The notes: a model not told the origin generated them from the sequence alone. A stretch of 64,000 bases of DNA from Ascaphus truei (GCA_036426205.1 CM071571.1:112671676-112735675); one strand, 5' to 3'. Shown: positions 11,334 through 23,075, counted from the first letter of the stretch. A program made the numbers and translations.

Positions 11334-11970
11334 TGTAGACGGACGTTCACAGAGGTACACAATTGGAGGCTTTTATAAGGTGAAATTATAATAAGGCTTT
11401 ATTGTGCCTTTTCCTTTTCATCAGGAAATCATCCAAACAGGGGGGGGGGGGGGGAAAGCTTCTATTCACTTGGGAGTATTTCTAGTGAAATCCTATGCAA
11501 TTAATTCACATCTCCGTTAGTTAAGCATTTCTCCCAGCCCCAAACATATAGCAGGAAATAAGCAGATATAAGCAGTCTCTTAATTATGAAAGTCTTATCT
11601 GTTTCTTGCTGTAGAGTAAGCTTCTCTGCTCTCCTGGAACCGCACCCGTGCGTGCACAGAAAAATCAGCATCCAGGTATAGAAGTCTTATTTGGTGTCTT
11701 GCAATCAGCTATGCTGGGCAGAGCTCAAGACTGGTCAGCTCCAGAGATGTGTGTTCTCTTGGTCAGTCTCTCCTGGGAGTCTCAAGAACACTCCTCTGTA
11801 TCTCCAAAGGTCAGCTCTCAGTCAGAGCTAAGGAGTCACTTCCTGTCTCAACAGACAGGCTTTTGTAAGCAATCAGGCAGGTGGTGTTTATTAATTGACT
11901 ACCAGCAGTTAACCACCACACTGCCAGATTAAAGGCACGTTACTTGAACAGGGATTACTCCCCTGTTACA
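11334..11970 (+). mobile_element. Second solo LTR (different family) with 5-bp TSD inside the PLE
   Basis: The 637-bp block starts TGTAGACGGACG and ends CCCTGTTACA, with ATACC on both sides (11329-11333 and 11971-11975). It has TTTTATAAGG (TATA-like, 11371) and AATAAGGCTTTATTG (poly(A)-signal-like, 11390) close to the 5' end, then a 13-base G run at about 11440. It shows no similarity that I can see to the LTR at 10141-11121. The PLE frame resumes exactly after it. Confidence 0.85.
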
Positions 11971-12002
11971 ATACCCAATGGGATCTGAAGTACTTTCTCT
12001 AG

Positions 12003-12956
12003 GTGTTTGCCGTTCTTTCCTCTCACAATATATGTCTACATCAGTTTATTCTATATAATTTCAACAAATGCTCCTCAAAGTACTGTAATTTTACATAACC
12101 TCTTTGTTACTTTTTGTCATTATTTGTTTTATTATAACTATTTCCTTGCAACATTCTCAATATTGAGCTTGTGTATTATTATTTAGTTTTTTACACGTCC
12201 AATATTTCATGACATATACTGTACAAGCAAATCTACAATAGGGTAACTCTATTTTATATGTTTCATGTATTGATTAAGATAACATAGCCTATATAAACTC
12301 TGCTTAATATAAAACATTTTTCTTTAAATATAAAAATCATTAATTATTATTTAATAAGAATTTATTGATTTGCAGATATTCCTTATGATTTACGTTTAGT
12401 TTTGCTTTTACAGATATGGATTAGATTTCAAATTAAATCACTTGATATTATTCTTTATGCTTGCTAAGTGAACATATCATATCATTCAACTTTCTGTATT
12501 ACTCTAATGTTATTTTCTGTTTTCTGACTTTATTTATATTAATTATGTACTCTCCAACAGTCTCATGCCTGCAATCACAAATTGGTATTAGCTTTCTGTG
12601 ATTGATAGATTGGTTACTATGTACAATAGAATCGTTAAATTATCAGTTGGTCACATGTGCTTAGATGCTTTATAACATGTCAATTCTTGACTGTTTATCA
12701 ATATACAATTAAGAATTATTACGCATCATAGATTTCTCTACTAGTATAGTTGTTACCATTTGATCGATTCAATTGATATCTAAATTTACATCTGGTGTCT
12801 ATATACATGTGATCAAATATCTAATTCTTTAGCCAACACAGAAACCTGTACACACCCAATGATTACCACTTTACGTTCGATCACCTGTATGTCTTTCAGG
12901 TGGGTTAGTGTTCAGAGGAGGGGCTATTTAAACCTTTCACTATCCTGCCCCGATTA
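12003..12956 (+). mobile_element. AT-rich 3' tail of the second PLE
   Basis: Very AT-rich noncoding sequence between the PLE stop codon and the hammerhead-like motif. No gene signal. Confidence 0.5.
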
Positions 12957-13000
12957 CACTCCTTGAGAAAGAGCTGCAGAGCCTGAAACGCATGGGATAA
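12957..13000 (+). ncRNA. Hammerhead-like motif (U3-A8 variant)
   Basis: Core TTGAGAA (12963-12969), helix II formed by AGAGCT...AGCCT with one bulge, core GAAA (12985-12988), then CGCATG. Helix I can form from TCC (12960-12962) and GGA (12995-12997). Position 17 would be G, which the cleavage rule (any base but G) does not allow, and helix III has a C-A mismatch. This copy is probably inactive. Confidence 0.5.
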
Positions 13001-13264
13001 TTGTCCTGTTATGTTTTTTGTTTTTTAAAAATGTAATTAGTAAACTTTTTTTATTTTTCTCTACCTGATGAGTTGATCGGTGCTTACGTTTTTGGACTCT
13101 GCTGTTCTACCAATTTTTTCACTTACCGGCATATTTTTAGAGTGGCATTCATTTTTATTATGCTACCCTTTTAAAATAAAGAGCACTCTCCATTTGTATT
13201 GCATTACACGTATAAAATACCTCCAATTGTGGTATATTATTCATATGATATATACCTATATATG
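13001..13264 (+). other. PLE end region and short unassigned flank
   Basis: The sequence after the motif has AGTAAACTTTTTTTATTTTT, closely like the AATAAACTTTTTTTATTTTT after the motif at 23076, which supports a common element tail of about 120 bp. The rest is AT-rich and featureless. Confidence 0.4.
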
Positions 13265-14433
13265 TGTAACAGTGTTTCCGCCCCTCTCTGGGAGATTTTG
13301 CCATTACATGGAGTGATGTGGTGCATACCTGCAGGATTACAGTAGATCTGAGTCTCCTGCAGTGTTGTGGAGGAGAACAGGACAGGCTTATGGGGTAGTA
13401 ACTGATTCTTTCTCACGGTGACAGCGCCTCCATCTCTTGCAGGCCCCAGGGATGTGGGGACAATCCCTGCAGGAGAACTTACTTCTCCTCCCCCTGATAG
13501 ATTGTAGTCTCAGGCAGGAAGATATATTTGAACAGGATCACATTATTTAGTACACTGGCAGATGGAACAGCATATACAGCATACTTCACTTCATGGGGAT
13601 TCACCTTCAGGATGTACCCTGGACCTCAACTCCAGGCAAAGGGGCCCAGAAGCAGTTCTTGCTTTTCCCTTACTCCCCGGTGGAGTAAGGGGTATAGTCT
13701 CCCATCCACTCCCCTAGGGGAGGGAATTCAGATTGGCAGAGCTCTGCACAATTGTTAGGGTAGACAAGCCTCTCTCAAGGAGGTAGAGGCACTGACTAAA
13801 TTTAGCAGTGCAGCTCCTTAAGTACAAGGGAAGAAGGTACCAGGTCTGAGTCCATGATTTCACAACACAGGCCTAGTCCCACCTCCCCAAAGAAGCTACT
13901 ATGAATGGGGAAAACCCATGATAACTCCTAGCAGCCTGCTCTTACCAGGACTTAGTTTGTAACTTCTCTTGCTGGTGAGTTCTTACCTTTTTCCTCCTGG
14001 AGCGGATGGACCACGGATCCTTTACCTTCTCAGTCGTTGCTGCGAGGATCAGCGTTCACCACCGGAAGCGGAAGCAGCCGCATACACAGAGGGAGACGCA
14101 TCTACACAGGACTGGAGCTGGAAGGAGGAAAGCAGAGCGGTGGTCTTGTGAGTCGTGTGGACTCCACACCGGGCGGTCAGCCAGGGCCAGGGACTGAGTG
14201 AGTACCTCTTCATCCTCCCGTTACTAGCCCTCTCTTGCGTTGCCAGTTGCTCCTTATTACAGTCCTACCCGACTTTACATGACCGGTGTCAACTCCATTC
14301 AAATGCTTTCACATTGACTTTGCCCTGCCTGGCACCGTTGTCTACATTCTTTGAGCTCTTACACGGTTAACTTTCCTATCCCTTACTGCCAGGGAGGGCA
14401 GATTTAGTAGCCAAGAAAACCAGCCTGGCTACA
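13265..14433 (-). mobile_element. 3' LTR of a truncated LTR retrotransposon
   Basis: On the plus strand the block runs TGTAACAGTG...CTGGCTACA. The flanks do not repeat, so it is not a simple solo LTR. On the minus strand the bases just before its TGTAGCC start are AGAGGAAGAG, a polypurine tract as expected upstream of a 3' LTR. On that strand GAGATGGAGGCGCTGTCACC sits in the U5-like region and AATGGGGAAAACCCATGAT (plus strand, near 13905) matches the other members of the family. Internal sequence follows at 14434-15040. Confidence 0.7.
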
Positions 14434-15010
14434 CTCTTCCTCTGGTGGAATCCAATGGTCCTCACTTGGAGTCAAATTTATTGGTCCAAACTGCAGATGA
14501 GTTACCTGGAACAATACAACATGACATTAGCAACCAATAACATGGGTATACAGTTAATAATACGTAATGATCACACAGCAGATCATTACCCACCCACAAT
14601 TGAATAGTGCTAGAGAAATAACAGGGATTACTCCCAACATGGAGAATCCATTTAAATTTTAATGCCTGGGGTCAGGTTTCTTAACAATCCTACCCTCATG
14701 ATCGGCTACTGTGACAAAGTATGTTTTTACAGGACAATTTTCAATCCGGTACTCGACCCTATCCATAAAGATCCCTCTACCTACACTCCAAACCCTCCTG
14801 AGGTCGCAAAGCCTTTCCTCAGTGTGGTATGCAGAGTAGTTACTCTTAGAACGCAGATAATCAGTGACAGCTTCTCTGAGCCAAGACTCCCTATTAGCTT
14901 AAATTTCCTGCATAATGGGTTCGGGAACATAGGGGTACTCATACCCATGAGACTGCCTGTAGCTTGCTACAATGGGCACGATATGGAAAACCAGCATTGC
15001 TACATATGTT
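14434..15010 (-). pseudogene. Unrecognised ORF end upstream of the 3' LTR
   Basis: On the minus strand a frame ends at 14659 with the pattern VGRGIFMDRVEYRIENC, then a segment ending GRIVKKPDPRH. It has at least one internal stop (near 14905), so it is a relic. A protein ending in the same way (VGRSIHMNRVEY...MVMKPDPAHLY) lies at 52189-52491, also just upstream of a minus-strand LTR of a related type. The shared spacing of GR, M.RVEY and KPDP.H shows that both come from the same retrotransposon gene. I do not recognise the domain; its place next to the polypurine tract suggests the last ORF of the element or the end of pol. Confidence 0.5.
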
Positions 15011-16387
15011 ATATACCAGATTTTGTAGAATGACAGTAGCTGGGCATACGGTTGTTAATTTTAGTACTTATACCATTGGTTCCCAACATTTTTTGAGCAT
15101 CCCTGAAGGATTATTTTCAATCCCGGGGCACCCCTGCTCTTCAGACCTCACTCATACGTTCCTCGCTTATATGCACACACAGGGGGCTATGCACTAAGCA
15201 GTGATAACTGCTTGTAAGTGAGATAAAGGGCTTTTAAGACCAATACTACCTGCAGCGCGATTCACTAAGCAGTGATAACAGTGCATTATCAGCCTTAACA
15301 GACATTTTTTCATCAAAAAAAAAAACGTGGAAAAAAACTCATCTGATCAAGCAAAAAAAACGCAAACGCGCCGTTTTTTGCCAGTCAGCGTGATTCACTA
15401 AGCAGTGATAAGTGAATCGTACTTGAAGAGCACTCCAGATTTTTGCACCGGCTAAAGGCTGGCACAAAAGAGATATGAAATATGAGATATGAAATATGTT
15501 TATGTTTTTTGAAACACACAATTAATACAAGAGGCAGGAGGGTGTCCCCGGGTGGGTCCCAACAGATGTCCAGGGGTTCACAGGTCATCCCTGTGGATGT
15601 CTGGGGCCTCCAGATGGTCCCTGCGGGAATCCTGGGCCCCATAGGAGTCCACGGTGGTCCCCGCGGGTGTCCGGGGGCCCTCGGGTGAACTGCTTTTGTT
15701 TCAGCCTCAGGGACCCCTTACTTCATGAGATACAGGCCCCATTATGGGGTGCCGGTATCCCACTGCAGGATTTAAATCCCCGGTCATGTGATGCAGGAGA
15801 TTGCAAAGCACAGGGGATCCCGTCACCCAATATCTGGGCCTGTATCTCATGAAATAGGTGGTCCCCGAGGCTGAAACCATATCATGAGTCCTTTGCCAAG
15901 GACAACCCTCTCCCCATCCCCCCAACACATACAGTACAGTAATGGGCAAAATAACTACTATCCAAATATGGATAATAGCTAATTTGCTCATTATAAAATA
16001 AACATTAGCCAGCCAGCATAAATAAAGTAAATAAACCTTTCTACTTACCCCTGCCATCATGGAGGGCGTCCTCATCAGCCTACTTCAGGTCCATGTCCTC
16101 CGTTACCAGAAAGAATACAAGAAAAAATGTGCAATACAGTGAAATAAATACACCCCCTTCCCACCCACCCGTCCCCAACATATACAGTACAATAATGGGC
16201 AAAATAACTATTATCCAAATATGGATAATAGCGCATTATAAAATAAAATATTAGCCAGTCAGCATAAATAAAATAATTAAACCTTTCTACTTACCCCTGC
16301 CATCATGAATGGCATCCTCATCATACTATACCAGGTCCATGTCCTCCGTTTCCAGAAAGAATACAAGAAAAAATACAATCTAATGGC

Positions 16388-16445
16388 CCTTAACCCTTTA
16401 ATCACCTTAGCGGTTAAAAACCGCTATAGTAATTAAGGAGTTAAC
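16388..16445. repeat. TTAACCC...GCGGTT palindromic cassette
   Basis: CTTAACCCTTTAATCACC, TTAGCGGTT, short loop, AACCGCTATAG, TAATTAAGGAGTTAAC: a dyad with arms of about 26 bases. It is one of at least a dozen copies in the window (see findings). Confidence 0.8.
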
Positions 16446-17070
16446 CCACACCCCCCACTACCCACCCGGGAGTCCTAACCACCCACCCCGGGACCACTAT
16501 ACCCACCCTATAACCATTGATAGGCATAGTGGTACATCATACCCATATAATATGGGCATGATAAGCCACTATAGCAGTCAATGTTCACACTAATAAAAAA
16601 GCATGAAGGCCAAAATACCCAATAATAAAAGATATACAGTACACAAGCACCTAAACACCACAATTAAATAAATAAAAGCACTAGCCAACCAATCAATGTA
16701 ATACATAAAAGCACTAACAAAACAATTAATTAATTGTAAACATAAGCCAACAAAACAATTAATGAATTTAAACCAGTAGCCAACAAAACAAATAATTAAT
16801 TTCAAATGCTAACCAATCCTAAAATGTATTAAAAACAAGCCATCCAAAATCCAAACAATTGAATCCAAACAATAAACAGAAATAGAAAAAAAAAACAATC
16901 AATAGAGAACAAGCATTTGCCATAAAATTTGTTGGCTGTCACTGTATTTATTTGTACCCTAAAGGGGCACAGATTAATACATTAGCAGTCAATGGGTAAT
17001 CACAAACATAAAAATAAATAAATACAATGAAAAAAACTGAAAAAAAGACATTTGCATACATTCAATATTA

Positions 17071-17470
17071 CACTGGCGACACACTTTATTCGAGCTCGGC
17101 TAGTCCCACGAATTCGGGTATACTCGGGTGTATTGAGGTTTGTGACTGTTTTCTGCCCGAGTGCATTGCATTATTTTCCAGGCAGGGATTGAAGCATTTT
17201 ATTCCCGCTGGCTGCAATACTGCACAGTATATATATATATATACTGCATTACAATTCATGAATTTATGCCATCTGGTAGACACACGAAGCATTGCAGCCT
17301 ATTAAATCCTAATCATTATCATTTAACAGATCAGCCGCCCGTCAGCCAGGCATGAACCATGGCTGGGAAGGCAAACGCAACGGGGCTTGTCTGAGGTGAG
17401 GAGCGGCGCATTCCAGGTATCTGCCAGGTACATACTGGGTATTTGCTCGAATAAAGTGGTGTCGCAGCAG
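17071..17470. mobile_element. TA-flanked MITE, copy 1
   Basis: This 400-bp element has terminal inverted repeats CACTGGCGACACACTTTATT and its complement (right end AATAAAGTGGTGTCGCAGCAG), with TA on both sides (17069-17070 and 17471-17472). TA duplication suggests the Tc1/mariner superfamily, though no transposase is present. A second copy in the opposite orientation is at 41028-41414. Both have a TATATATATATATA core (about 17228) and both sit inside Harbinger-like elements. Confidence 0.7.
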
Positions 17471-17549
17471 TACTCCAACCTTTAGAAGTCTTCACCCTCC
17501 AAATCCCGTTGTAACGGCAATCTCTTGTACCGCTACATCATCAACAGCA

Positions 17550-17800
17550 ATTAAACGCCATCCACTTTGAAGACAAGCATCAGGTAAAAAAAAAATCTTC
17601 TTTCTTTTATCTTCTATCACTGTCTTCTTTCTTCAGCTGTCACTATTTTCTTCTTTTCTTTAATCTTCTTCATCTGTCAATCCAAGACCAATGGTAAATC
17701 CACAAACGGATGTTTCTTCTTGAGATAAAATGAGACGTACAGGCTTTATATAGGGCCTGTGACATCACAGTTTATGGTCAGACGCTACAGTTCCAATACG
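17550..17800 (-). promoter_or_regulatory. Promoter-like module with CRE, TATA and purine-rich leader
   Basis: On the minus strand: GTGATGTCACAGGCCC (a CRE-like dyad at about 17765), CTATATAAAGCC (TATA box), then a long leader rich in GAAGAA. The same order is seen at 49250-49510 (plus strand) with GTGATGTCAC, CTATTTAAGG and a purine-rich leader ending in a good splice donor. It may be the promoter of an ancestral autonomous element; no gene follows it. Confidence 0.45.
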
Positions 17801-17839
17801 TTTGGACACTGTATCATGTGCCCGCCTCTTTTTTTTTTT

Positions 17840-17960
17840 TAAAGAGGTGACGTCATCACCAAGGGTGGTACGTTACATCCTTAAAATCACATGGCTATAT
17901 CACATGGTATTACAGCCAATGGGATTGAAGACAATCCCATTGGTTGCAGTACCATGTAAC
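17840..17960. repeat. CCAAT-containing palindrome
   Basis: CATGGTATTACAGCCAATGG pairs with the later CCATTGGTTGCAGTACCATG across a 14-base centre. It is preceded by GAGGTGACGTCATCACC, a CRE-type dyad. The related palindrome is at 49018-49103. Confidence 0.7.
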
Positions 17961-18059
17961 AGGTTACATTAGTTCAAAGGGATGTGACAAAACTTTAAGG
18001 GATGATGTAATTAGGGCCAAATTTTGCACATTGCTAAATGGAAGGGATTTAATTGCATA

Positions 18060-19200
18060 AAAAGTACTTTGAGGGAACAATATTGTTTTTCCTGAAAAAT
18101 AACCAAAATGTGGGAATTCGGAGTTATTGCTCTCACACCCACTACCCTGTATGTACCATTGGATTTATTGGTGCATTTAAATCATATAAAAATCTTTGCA
18201 AAATCTGTATATGAATTCTCTAATGGATCATGTCCATGTACTCCCTAATTTTAAACATAAAGATGTAGCAGTCGTTAGTTCTCCCACTGATGCATTGCAG
18301 CAGGACATGCATAACGTGACAGCTTGAGAAGCAGTAATTCAATCAGCCGGGTTTTAATCCAGGATGACTTTTTTCAAGGTATGTGAAGTACATACATGTA
18401 ATTACAGGTTAAACGTGTCAGAACAGTTAGAAAACTAAGCTACTTTTAAAAAAATTGAATTTAGTTCAATTGTGTTTATTTTTCTGTTCTAGTGGAAAAA
18501 AACATAGGCGGAAATGTGGTTCAATTTTCAGGCCAAAAAATTTGCACTTTAAGTATCAAAGAAAATAATCCTATTGAAATCCCATAAATATTTGCTATAA
18601 TACACATGCCAATATACCATTGGATTTATTATTACATCAAAATCATATCATTAACTTTGTAAACCCTATGCAGGAATTATCTGATGCAGTATGTCCATAT
18701 ACTAACTAATTTTAAACATATGCATCCTGACTGGAACAGATGTAGCAAACGTTATTGCTCCTAATGATGATACAACATCCCGTTATAACGCAGAATATCA
18801 CAGATTTGCTGCAGGATTCATTGGCAGTGATAATACAGATCACAATATATCCTGCAATATCACACCAGAGGGAGCAATAAAGACTTCTTCTGTACGTACA
18901 TTATGTATTTCCTGTAAAGTGCACGCATTTCATACAAAAGCACACAAAATTGGATTTGAGAGGACCAAGGCTTAGCATGCATCATTCCCCAAAAAATGGC
19001 ATTTACTTTATACTGTATATCATTTTATATAATGATCTATACATTATAACACAATATCCAAGATGACTTACCTCAAGATACTGTATGTGAAATGCAGAAA
19101 TCATTTTTTGGGGGGGGGTTAAATATGTCAAAACATTTAAAAAGTTGCTTTTTGCTAAAGTTGTGAAATTAATTCAAATGTGTTTGTTTTTCTGTTCTAG
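18060..19200. other. No feature recognised
   Basis: AT-rich sequence with several short imperfect repeats of its own: the phrases CCATTGGATTTATT and AAACATATGCATCC-like text recur near 18155 and 18616, and TTTTTCTGTTCTAG occurs near 18477 and 19187. This suggests an old direct duplication of about 0.45-0.7 kb. No coding or RNA gene is supported. Confidence 0.4.
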
Positions 19201-19206
19201 GTAAAA

Positions 19207-19337
19207 TACACTGGCCCTCATTCTGTAAGGTGTAATAGCGCAGAGGACGTGCTATCTGAAAATCTCCATTAAAGTTAATGGGAGTTTTCCACAGATAGCA
19301 CGTCATCTGCGCTATCACACCTTACAGAATAAGCCCC
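19207..19337. mobile_element. Short hairpin MITE
   Basis: GGCCCTCATTCTGTAAGGTG at the left is matched by CACCTTACAGAATAAGCCCC at the right, and the arms keep pairing to the centre (ATAGCGCAGAGGACGTGCTA with TAGCACGTCATCTGCGCTAT). It is a nearly perfect hairpin of about 125 bases. The GGSCCTCATTC-type end resembles the TIRs of the Harbinger-like elements at 36102 and 48136. Confidence 0.8.
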
Positions 19338-19522
19338 TTTATTAGGGTCAAAATTATCAGGGCACAAGTGGTGTAATTCTCAGGTGCAAAAATCTGCATC
19401 ATGTACAGTAGTATATCAAAGAAAAAAATCCTATTGAAATCAACTAAATCTTTTATTTTATACTGAACCGTTTGTTTGGCCCCAGAATTGCATCACTTTT
19501 GCCTTGATACTTAGCCCCATAG

Positions 19523-20210
19523 AGAAGATTGTCCGTGGGGATCAAGAGCGGAGCACAGCTGTGAAAAATATGGGGGCTAGACACCAGCAAGAGTGAGGTT
19601 GAAAATACCTTTAATCCATGGTATACGTGGTGACACGCAGATAAAACACTCTGACACGTTTCAGGCAAAAAGCCCTTTATCAAAGAGTATATAAAACACT
19701 CTGATACGCGTCAGAGTGTTTTATCTGCGTGTCACCACGTATACCATGGATTAAAGGTATTTTTAACCTCACTCTTGCTTGTGTCTAGCCCCCATATTTT
19801 TCGTAGCTGTGCTCCGGTCTTGGTCCCCACGGACAATCTTCTCTACTATTGACTCGCGTGATGCACGCAACAGATGAACACATGTGAGTACTCCTTTTTC
19901 TCTCTTTTTGGTTGGGGAGATTGAGACCTTCATATAGGTGCTACTCCAGGGTGACTTTCCTAGTGGTATACCCATACAGGACTTACATTGAATCAGACAG
20001 CAGTCTGACACCACTAAATGGACTGTCTCAGAATTTACCCATTAAGGCGTTTATATACATCAGGTCCTGAGTCTCACCATACTTCTTCTAAGTTCATCCT
20101 AAACCTGATAATATAATTACTCAAGAATTTATTGATACAGTATACATGTTCCCTTGTTCCACTGAGCACCGATTTTTGGATTTGGTTCCTATATACATTC
20201 TCAACATAGC
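19523..20210. mobile_element. Head-to-head inverted PLE-type terminal repeats with 12-bp flanking repeat
   Basis: The direct repeat TAGCCCCATAGA flanks it (19512-19523 and 20211-20222). The left arm (about 19521-19660) and the right arm (about 19705-19843) are reverse complements, for example TGGTGACACGCAGATAAAAC against GTTTTATCTGCGTGTCACCA. The left arm carries a complete hammerhead-like motif on the minus strand (19648-19688). The right arm keeps only its 3' end (TACGCGTCAGAGTG) on the plus strand. The right arm then extends to 20210. Inverted partial copies are typical of PLE insertions. Confidence 0.6.
19648..19688 (-). ncRNA. Hammerhead-like ribozyme motif (U3-A8 variant, minus strand)
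   Basis: Read on the minus strand: helix I ACTCT, core TTGATAA (19683-19677), helix II AGGGC-TTTTT-GCCT, core GAAA (19662-19659), helix III ACGTGT, cleavage-site C (19653), then AGAGT pairing perfectly with ACTCT. All parts are present. The only departure from the canonical core is U3 and A8 instead of C3 and G8, which still can pair. Confidence 0.65.
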
Positions 20211-20222
20211 CCCATAGACGGT

Positions 20223-22115
20223 TCATGCCAATTCCTATTTTAGTCATAATTTACCTTTTTACCAAGTGTGACAAAAAAATCAGACCTGTAATTTATGTTT
20301 CTGCCCTATCACTTTAGAAAATATAAGCAACTAATATTTAGGGATTTACATAAAACAGTTGGCTGACACATACATCTCTGATGCTATAATCATACTGAAA
20401 AATTATATGTTTATAGGGAAACAATAGCACAAATAAAATAATTAACTTTCAATCCAACATACTTCCTAAACAGCGTACAAAAGTTTTCCTGTAGCTGTAA
20501 ACTACTTTTACCTTTTCAGAATTCTATATTTCTATTTGATGGTTGTTCTGCCTCTTTTTCAAAGGTTAACGAGATTGTAAAAGGGTAGTGCAAAATGGCA
20601 CTGAATTACATTAGTGGTCAAAGGAAAGGTCAGAGAAGTTGTTGCCATTCAAAATGAGAAATGTAAGAGACTTGAACGTCATGATTTTCTAGTTGCAGAG
20701 ATTGTATTAAAAATAAAGGAAAGTATCACTACAGTTTTTTTTCAAGTTTATTAGAAAATGCCAGTAACATTAAAGAGCACTTTCACGACTTTTGAAATTG
20801 AGATGCGTTTTAGCTCATTGCTGACTGGCAGAGTATAAATAGTGGCAGCATCTGGAGAAGCAGCAGGGCTGGATGGTACATCCTCAGCAGGTTTAAACAA
20901 GTTATGAATTTCTTCAGATACTAGGATGATAAATTGTGATTTATAGGCTTTGATGTATGTCCATTATAGGAGAGAAGAGAGCAGTTTGTTTTGAAATCAT
21001 AGATCTAGCATTGAAGCTAAAACCTACTGTTCAGATTCATAACGTGTCTAACCGTCAGATCCTCAAGAAAGGCAGCAACAAAGTTGTTGACATCTCATCG
21101 AATTGCGCTGCAAACACTTTCTGATTATCTTGGTTTTTTTTCAGCAGCTGAATGACGGGTATGATTGCCTGGGGTAGCATTTTTACAATTTATCGGTGAT
21201 GAAACTTCTAAAGGCTGGATTAATTAATGGGCAATGACTTTACATTGTCATGGACTGATAAAATCCATTCCCTCTTTCCCTACTTTAAAGTAGATGATAT
21301 ATATGAAATGAACAGGAAAAAGGGATGGGTTACAGTACATTTACTGTACAGTGGATTAAAGACACAGACTTGCACATTAGCCTCACCTATCATTACTGCC
21401 GAGTAATACGACTAACACTAAAACTTTCTTTCCGTTTTCTGTTCATTTGCAGGTGAGTCACGGTCATTGCATCCAATCTGCAAACCACAAATAATTGCCA
21501 GGAATTTAGACTTAGTTTTTTGCGTACACAAGGACAGTAAGTCTAGCTACATAAGTACAGTATGTCACGAGATGATGTGTAGCTGAATATTGCTTGTTTC
21601 TGCTGTAGAATACTCTCATACTAGAAAGTAAAATTTAACATGGTCAAAACCTCTTGCTTGAGCTGATAACAGGGTAAATGATGTGTTAGTCGCAGGTTAT
21701 TGAAGCTTTCTGTATGATGTGGTAGAATGATGGACGTGGCCATAACCAGCATCTTCTGTGCAGTCTTGTCTGGATAATCAGACTAATGGGCTACCTAAAA
21801 CAAAGTATATGCAGCCACATTTAAATTGATTTTTCTAATTTGTCCAAGGGATTGACACTTGTAAACTTCTTGTTGAAGCCAGCTATATTGAGAGCAGCTT
21901 GCGTGGGAGCATGAATTGCATCTTATTCTGACAGAGATGGTAAAGAACATGTAGAAAACCAATATAAGCTCAAGGAGAAACAGACCATAAGATCTGAAGT
22001 TGTAAATAAATCAAAATGGAGCATAAAATCAGTTTTAGAGGGTATATGTATAAAGCATTGCCTCTGGACGCTATTTCTTTTCTTGGGCCCTAACAGTATA
22101 AGGCCTGCTAAGGAC
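20223..22115. other. No feature recognised
   Basis: Moderately AT-rich with no repeat ends, coding motifs or RNA gene features that I can support. A phrase near 21527 (CAAGGACAGTAAGTCTAGCTAC) resembles one at 4090, so part of this is probably an old, unnamed repeat. Confidence 0.4.
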
Positions 22116-22119
22116 AGGC

Positions 22120-22768
22120 ACTGTAAGGGTTAATTCATCATTAAGGCCTAGTTTGCTATTGCAGCCTTGAAACACTTACTGTATCCAGGGGCTAGCCTAG
22201 CAACAACCTGAGAGTGTCATCCTGGGGGAGGATACTGGTTGGGTCACATGCAATTACTGTGATGCCTGTCAGTATCAGACCTGCCCTGTTATGGGGCAGG
22301 GTTACAATCCCAACCCCCAGGGTATATACTGGCACTCTCCCAGAAGTTAGTGTGCACTTCCCTCCCTCTGTGGAGTGGGCAAAAGCTATCATGTATCCCA
22401 TAAGGGGATACAGAACACCAGATGGGAGCTTAGATGGGCCTCCAGCCTTTAGGTGACCTTCAATGGAATGTGGATTTTCTGTGATTTCTGGGACCATGCA
22501 ATAAACATCGGTTGAACCATCTATGAGTGTGGCTTACTGTCTGAGCTACAGAAGAAGTGTCAGCATTGACCATCCTGCCATCTCAGGATCCTCACTGACT
22601 GTAGGTTCTACCATGTGAGAATAAATTACCCTAAAAGCCTGCCCTGATTCTCCCCAACACCATCGCCGAGCAACTAAGAGACTCCTTGATTACCAACATT
22701 TATGCACTGCACCAGGAATACAGAGGTAGCGAGCCAAATCTCACATAGTGTGGGGTAAAGGTGCTACA
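22120..22768 (+). mobile_element. Possible LTR
   Basis: The block begins TGTAAGGGTTAATTC, has GGGTATATACTGG (TATA-like, about 22319) and GCAATAAACATCGG (poly(A) signal, about 22499), and could end at GGTGCTACA (22768). No TSD was found, so the ends and the solo/partial status are uncertain. Confidence 0.35.
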
Positions 22769-23075
22769 TGTATATAGATATATAAGAGGGTAGGAGGAGA
22801 CACATCAATGGGTAGTTGTGAAATATAGCCGTTAGAACACTCAGATGAGGTTTTAGATGAATTCCTCAGTGAAAGTCCAATACTTTATAACATCCCATTG
22901 TCTCCGGAATGCCCAGTGTAGAGTAACAGCTTACTCACGATCATACACCGTCCTGCTCCTGCAGCTGATGGAACTCACATGCCAATCAGCTGTCTGTAAG
23001 TCCTCGGTAACCCTCTAGTGCGTCTCTTCGATGGTAAGCATCAGAAAAATAGTAGGTATATTGATGACACTGCAA

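Larger units (their letters stand above)
9600..12002 (+). pseudogene. Penelope-like element with GIY-YIG end, broken by two solo LTRs
   Basis: The coding pieces are 9600-10140, 11122-11333 and 11971-12002. The first holds the linker with the cysteine cluster GCYPCSRCKVCPY and the nuclease start (FVIYMLICGC, YIGLTTRKFRIRIMEHM). The second carries on in the same frame with the nuclease core (IAIEHVH, HGGDRKN, REAHWIF, LTPNGLN). The third supplies the last nine codons and a stop at 12000-12002. The reading frame crosses both insertion points without loss once one copy of each TSD is removed, so the gene was intact here before the LTRs landed. The RT is missing upstream (5' truncation near 9600). 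At 12957 a hammerhead-like motif follows on the same strand. Confidence 0.88.
15183..18060 (-). mobile_element. Harbinger-like element built of palindromic cassettes
   Basis: It starts with a TIR-like end GGGGGCTATGCACTAAGCAG (15181), with the CACTAAGCAGTGATAA unit repeated at about 15269 and 15396. Inside, in order, are an inverted repeat at about 15690-15875, CTATTATCCA-type dyads (15956 and 16206), a TTAACCC/GCGGTT dyad (16388-16445), a CATACCCATATAATATGGGC dyad (16538), an AT-rich stretch (16600-16910), a TGTACCCTAAAGGGGCACA dyad (16955), the promoter-like module (17550-17790, minus strand) and CCAAT-containing palindromes (17840-17960). The element at 48136-51538 has the same modules in the opposite order and strand, so I call them one family. 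The right end was not found; 18060 is approximate. Confidence 0.6.

Noticed and set aside
18060..19200. Right end of the Harbinger-like element starting at 15183
   Set aside because: No inverted copy of GGGGGCTATGCACTAAGC was found, so the right limit is left approximate.
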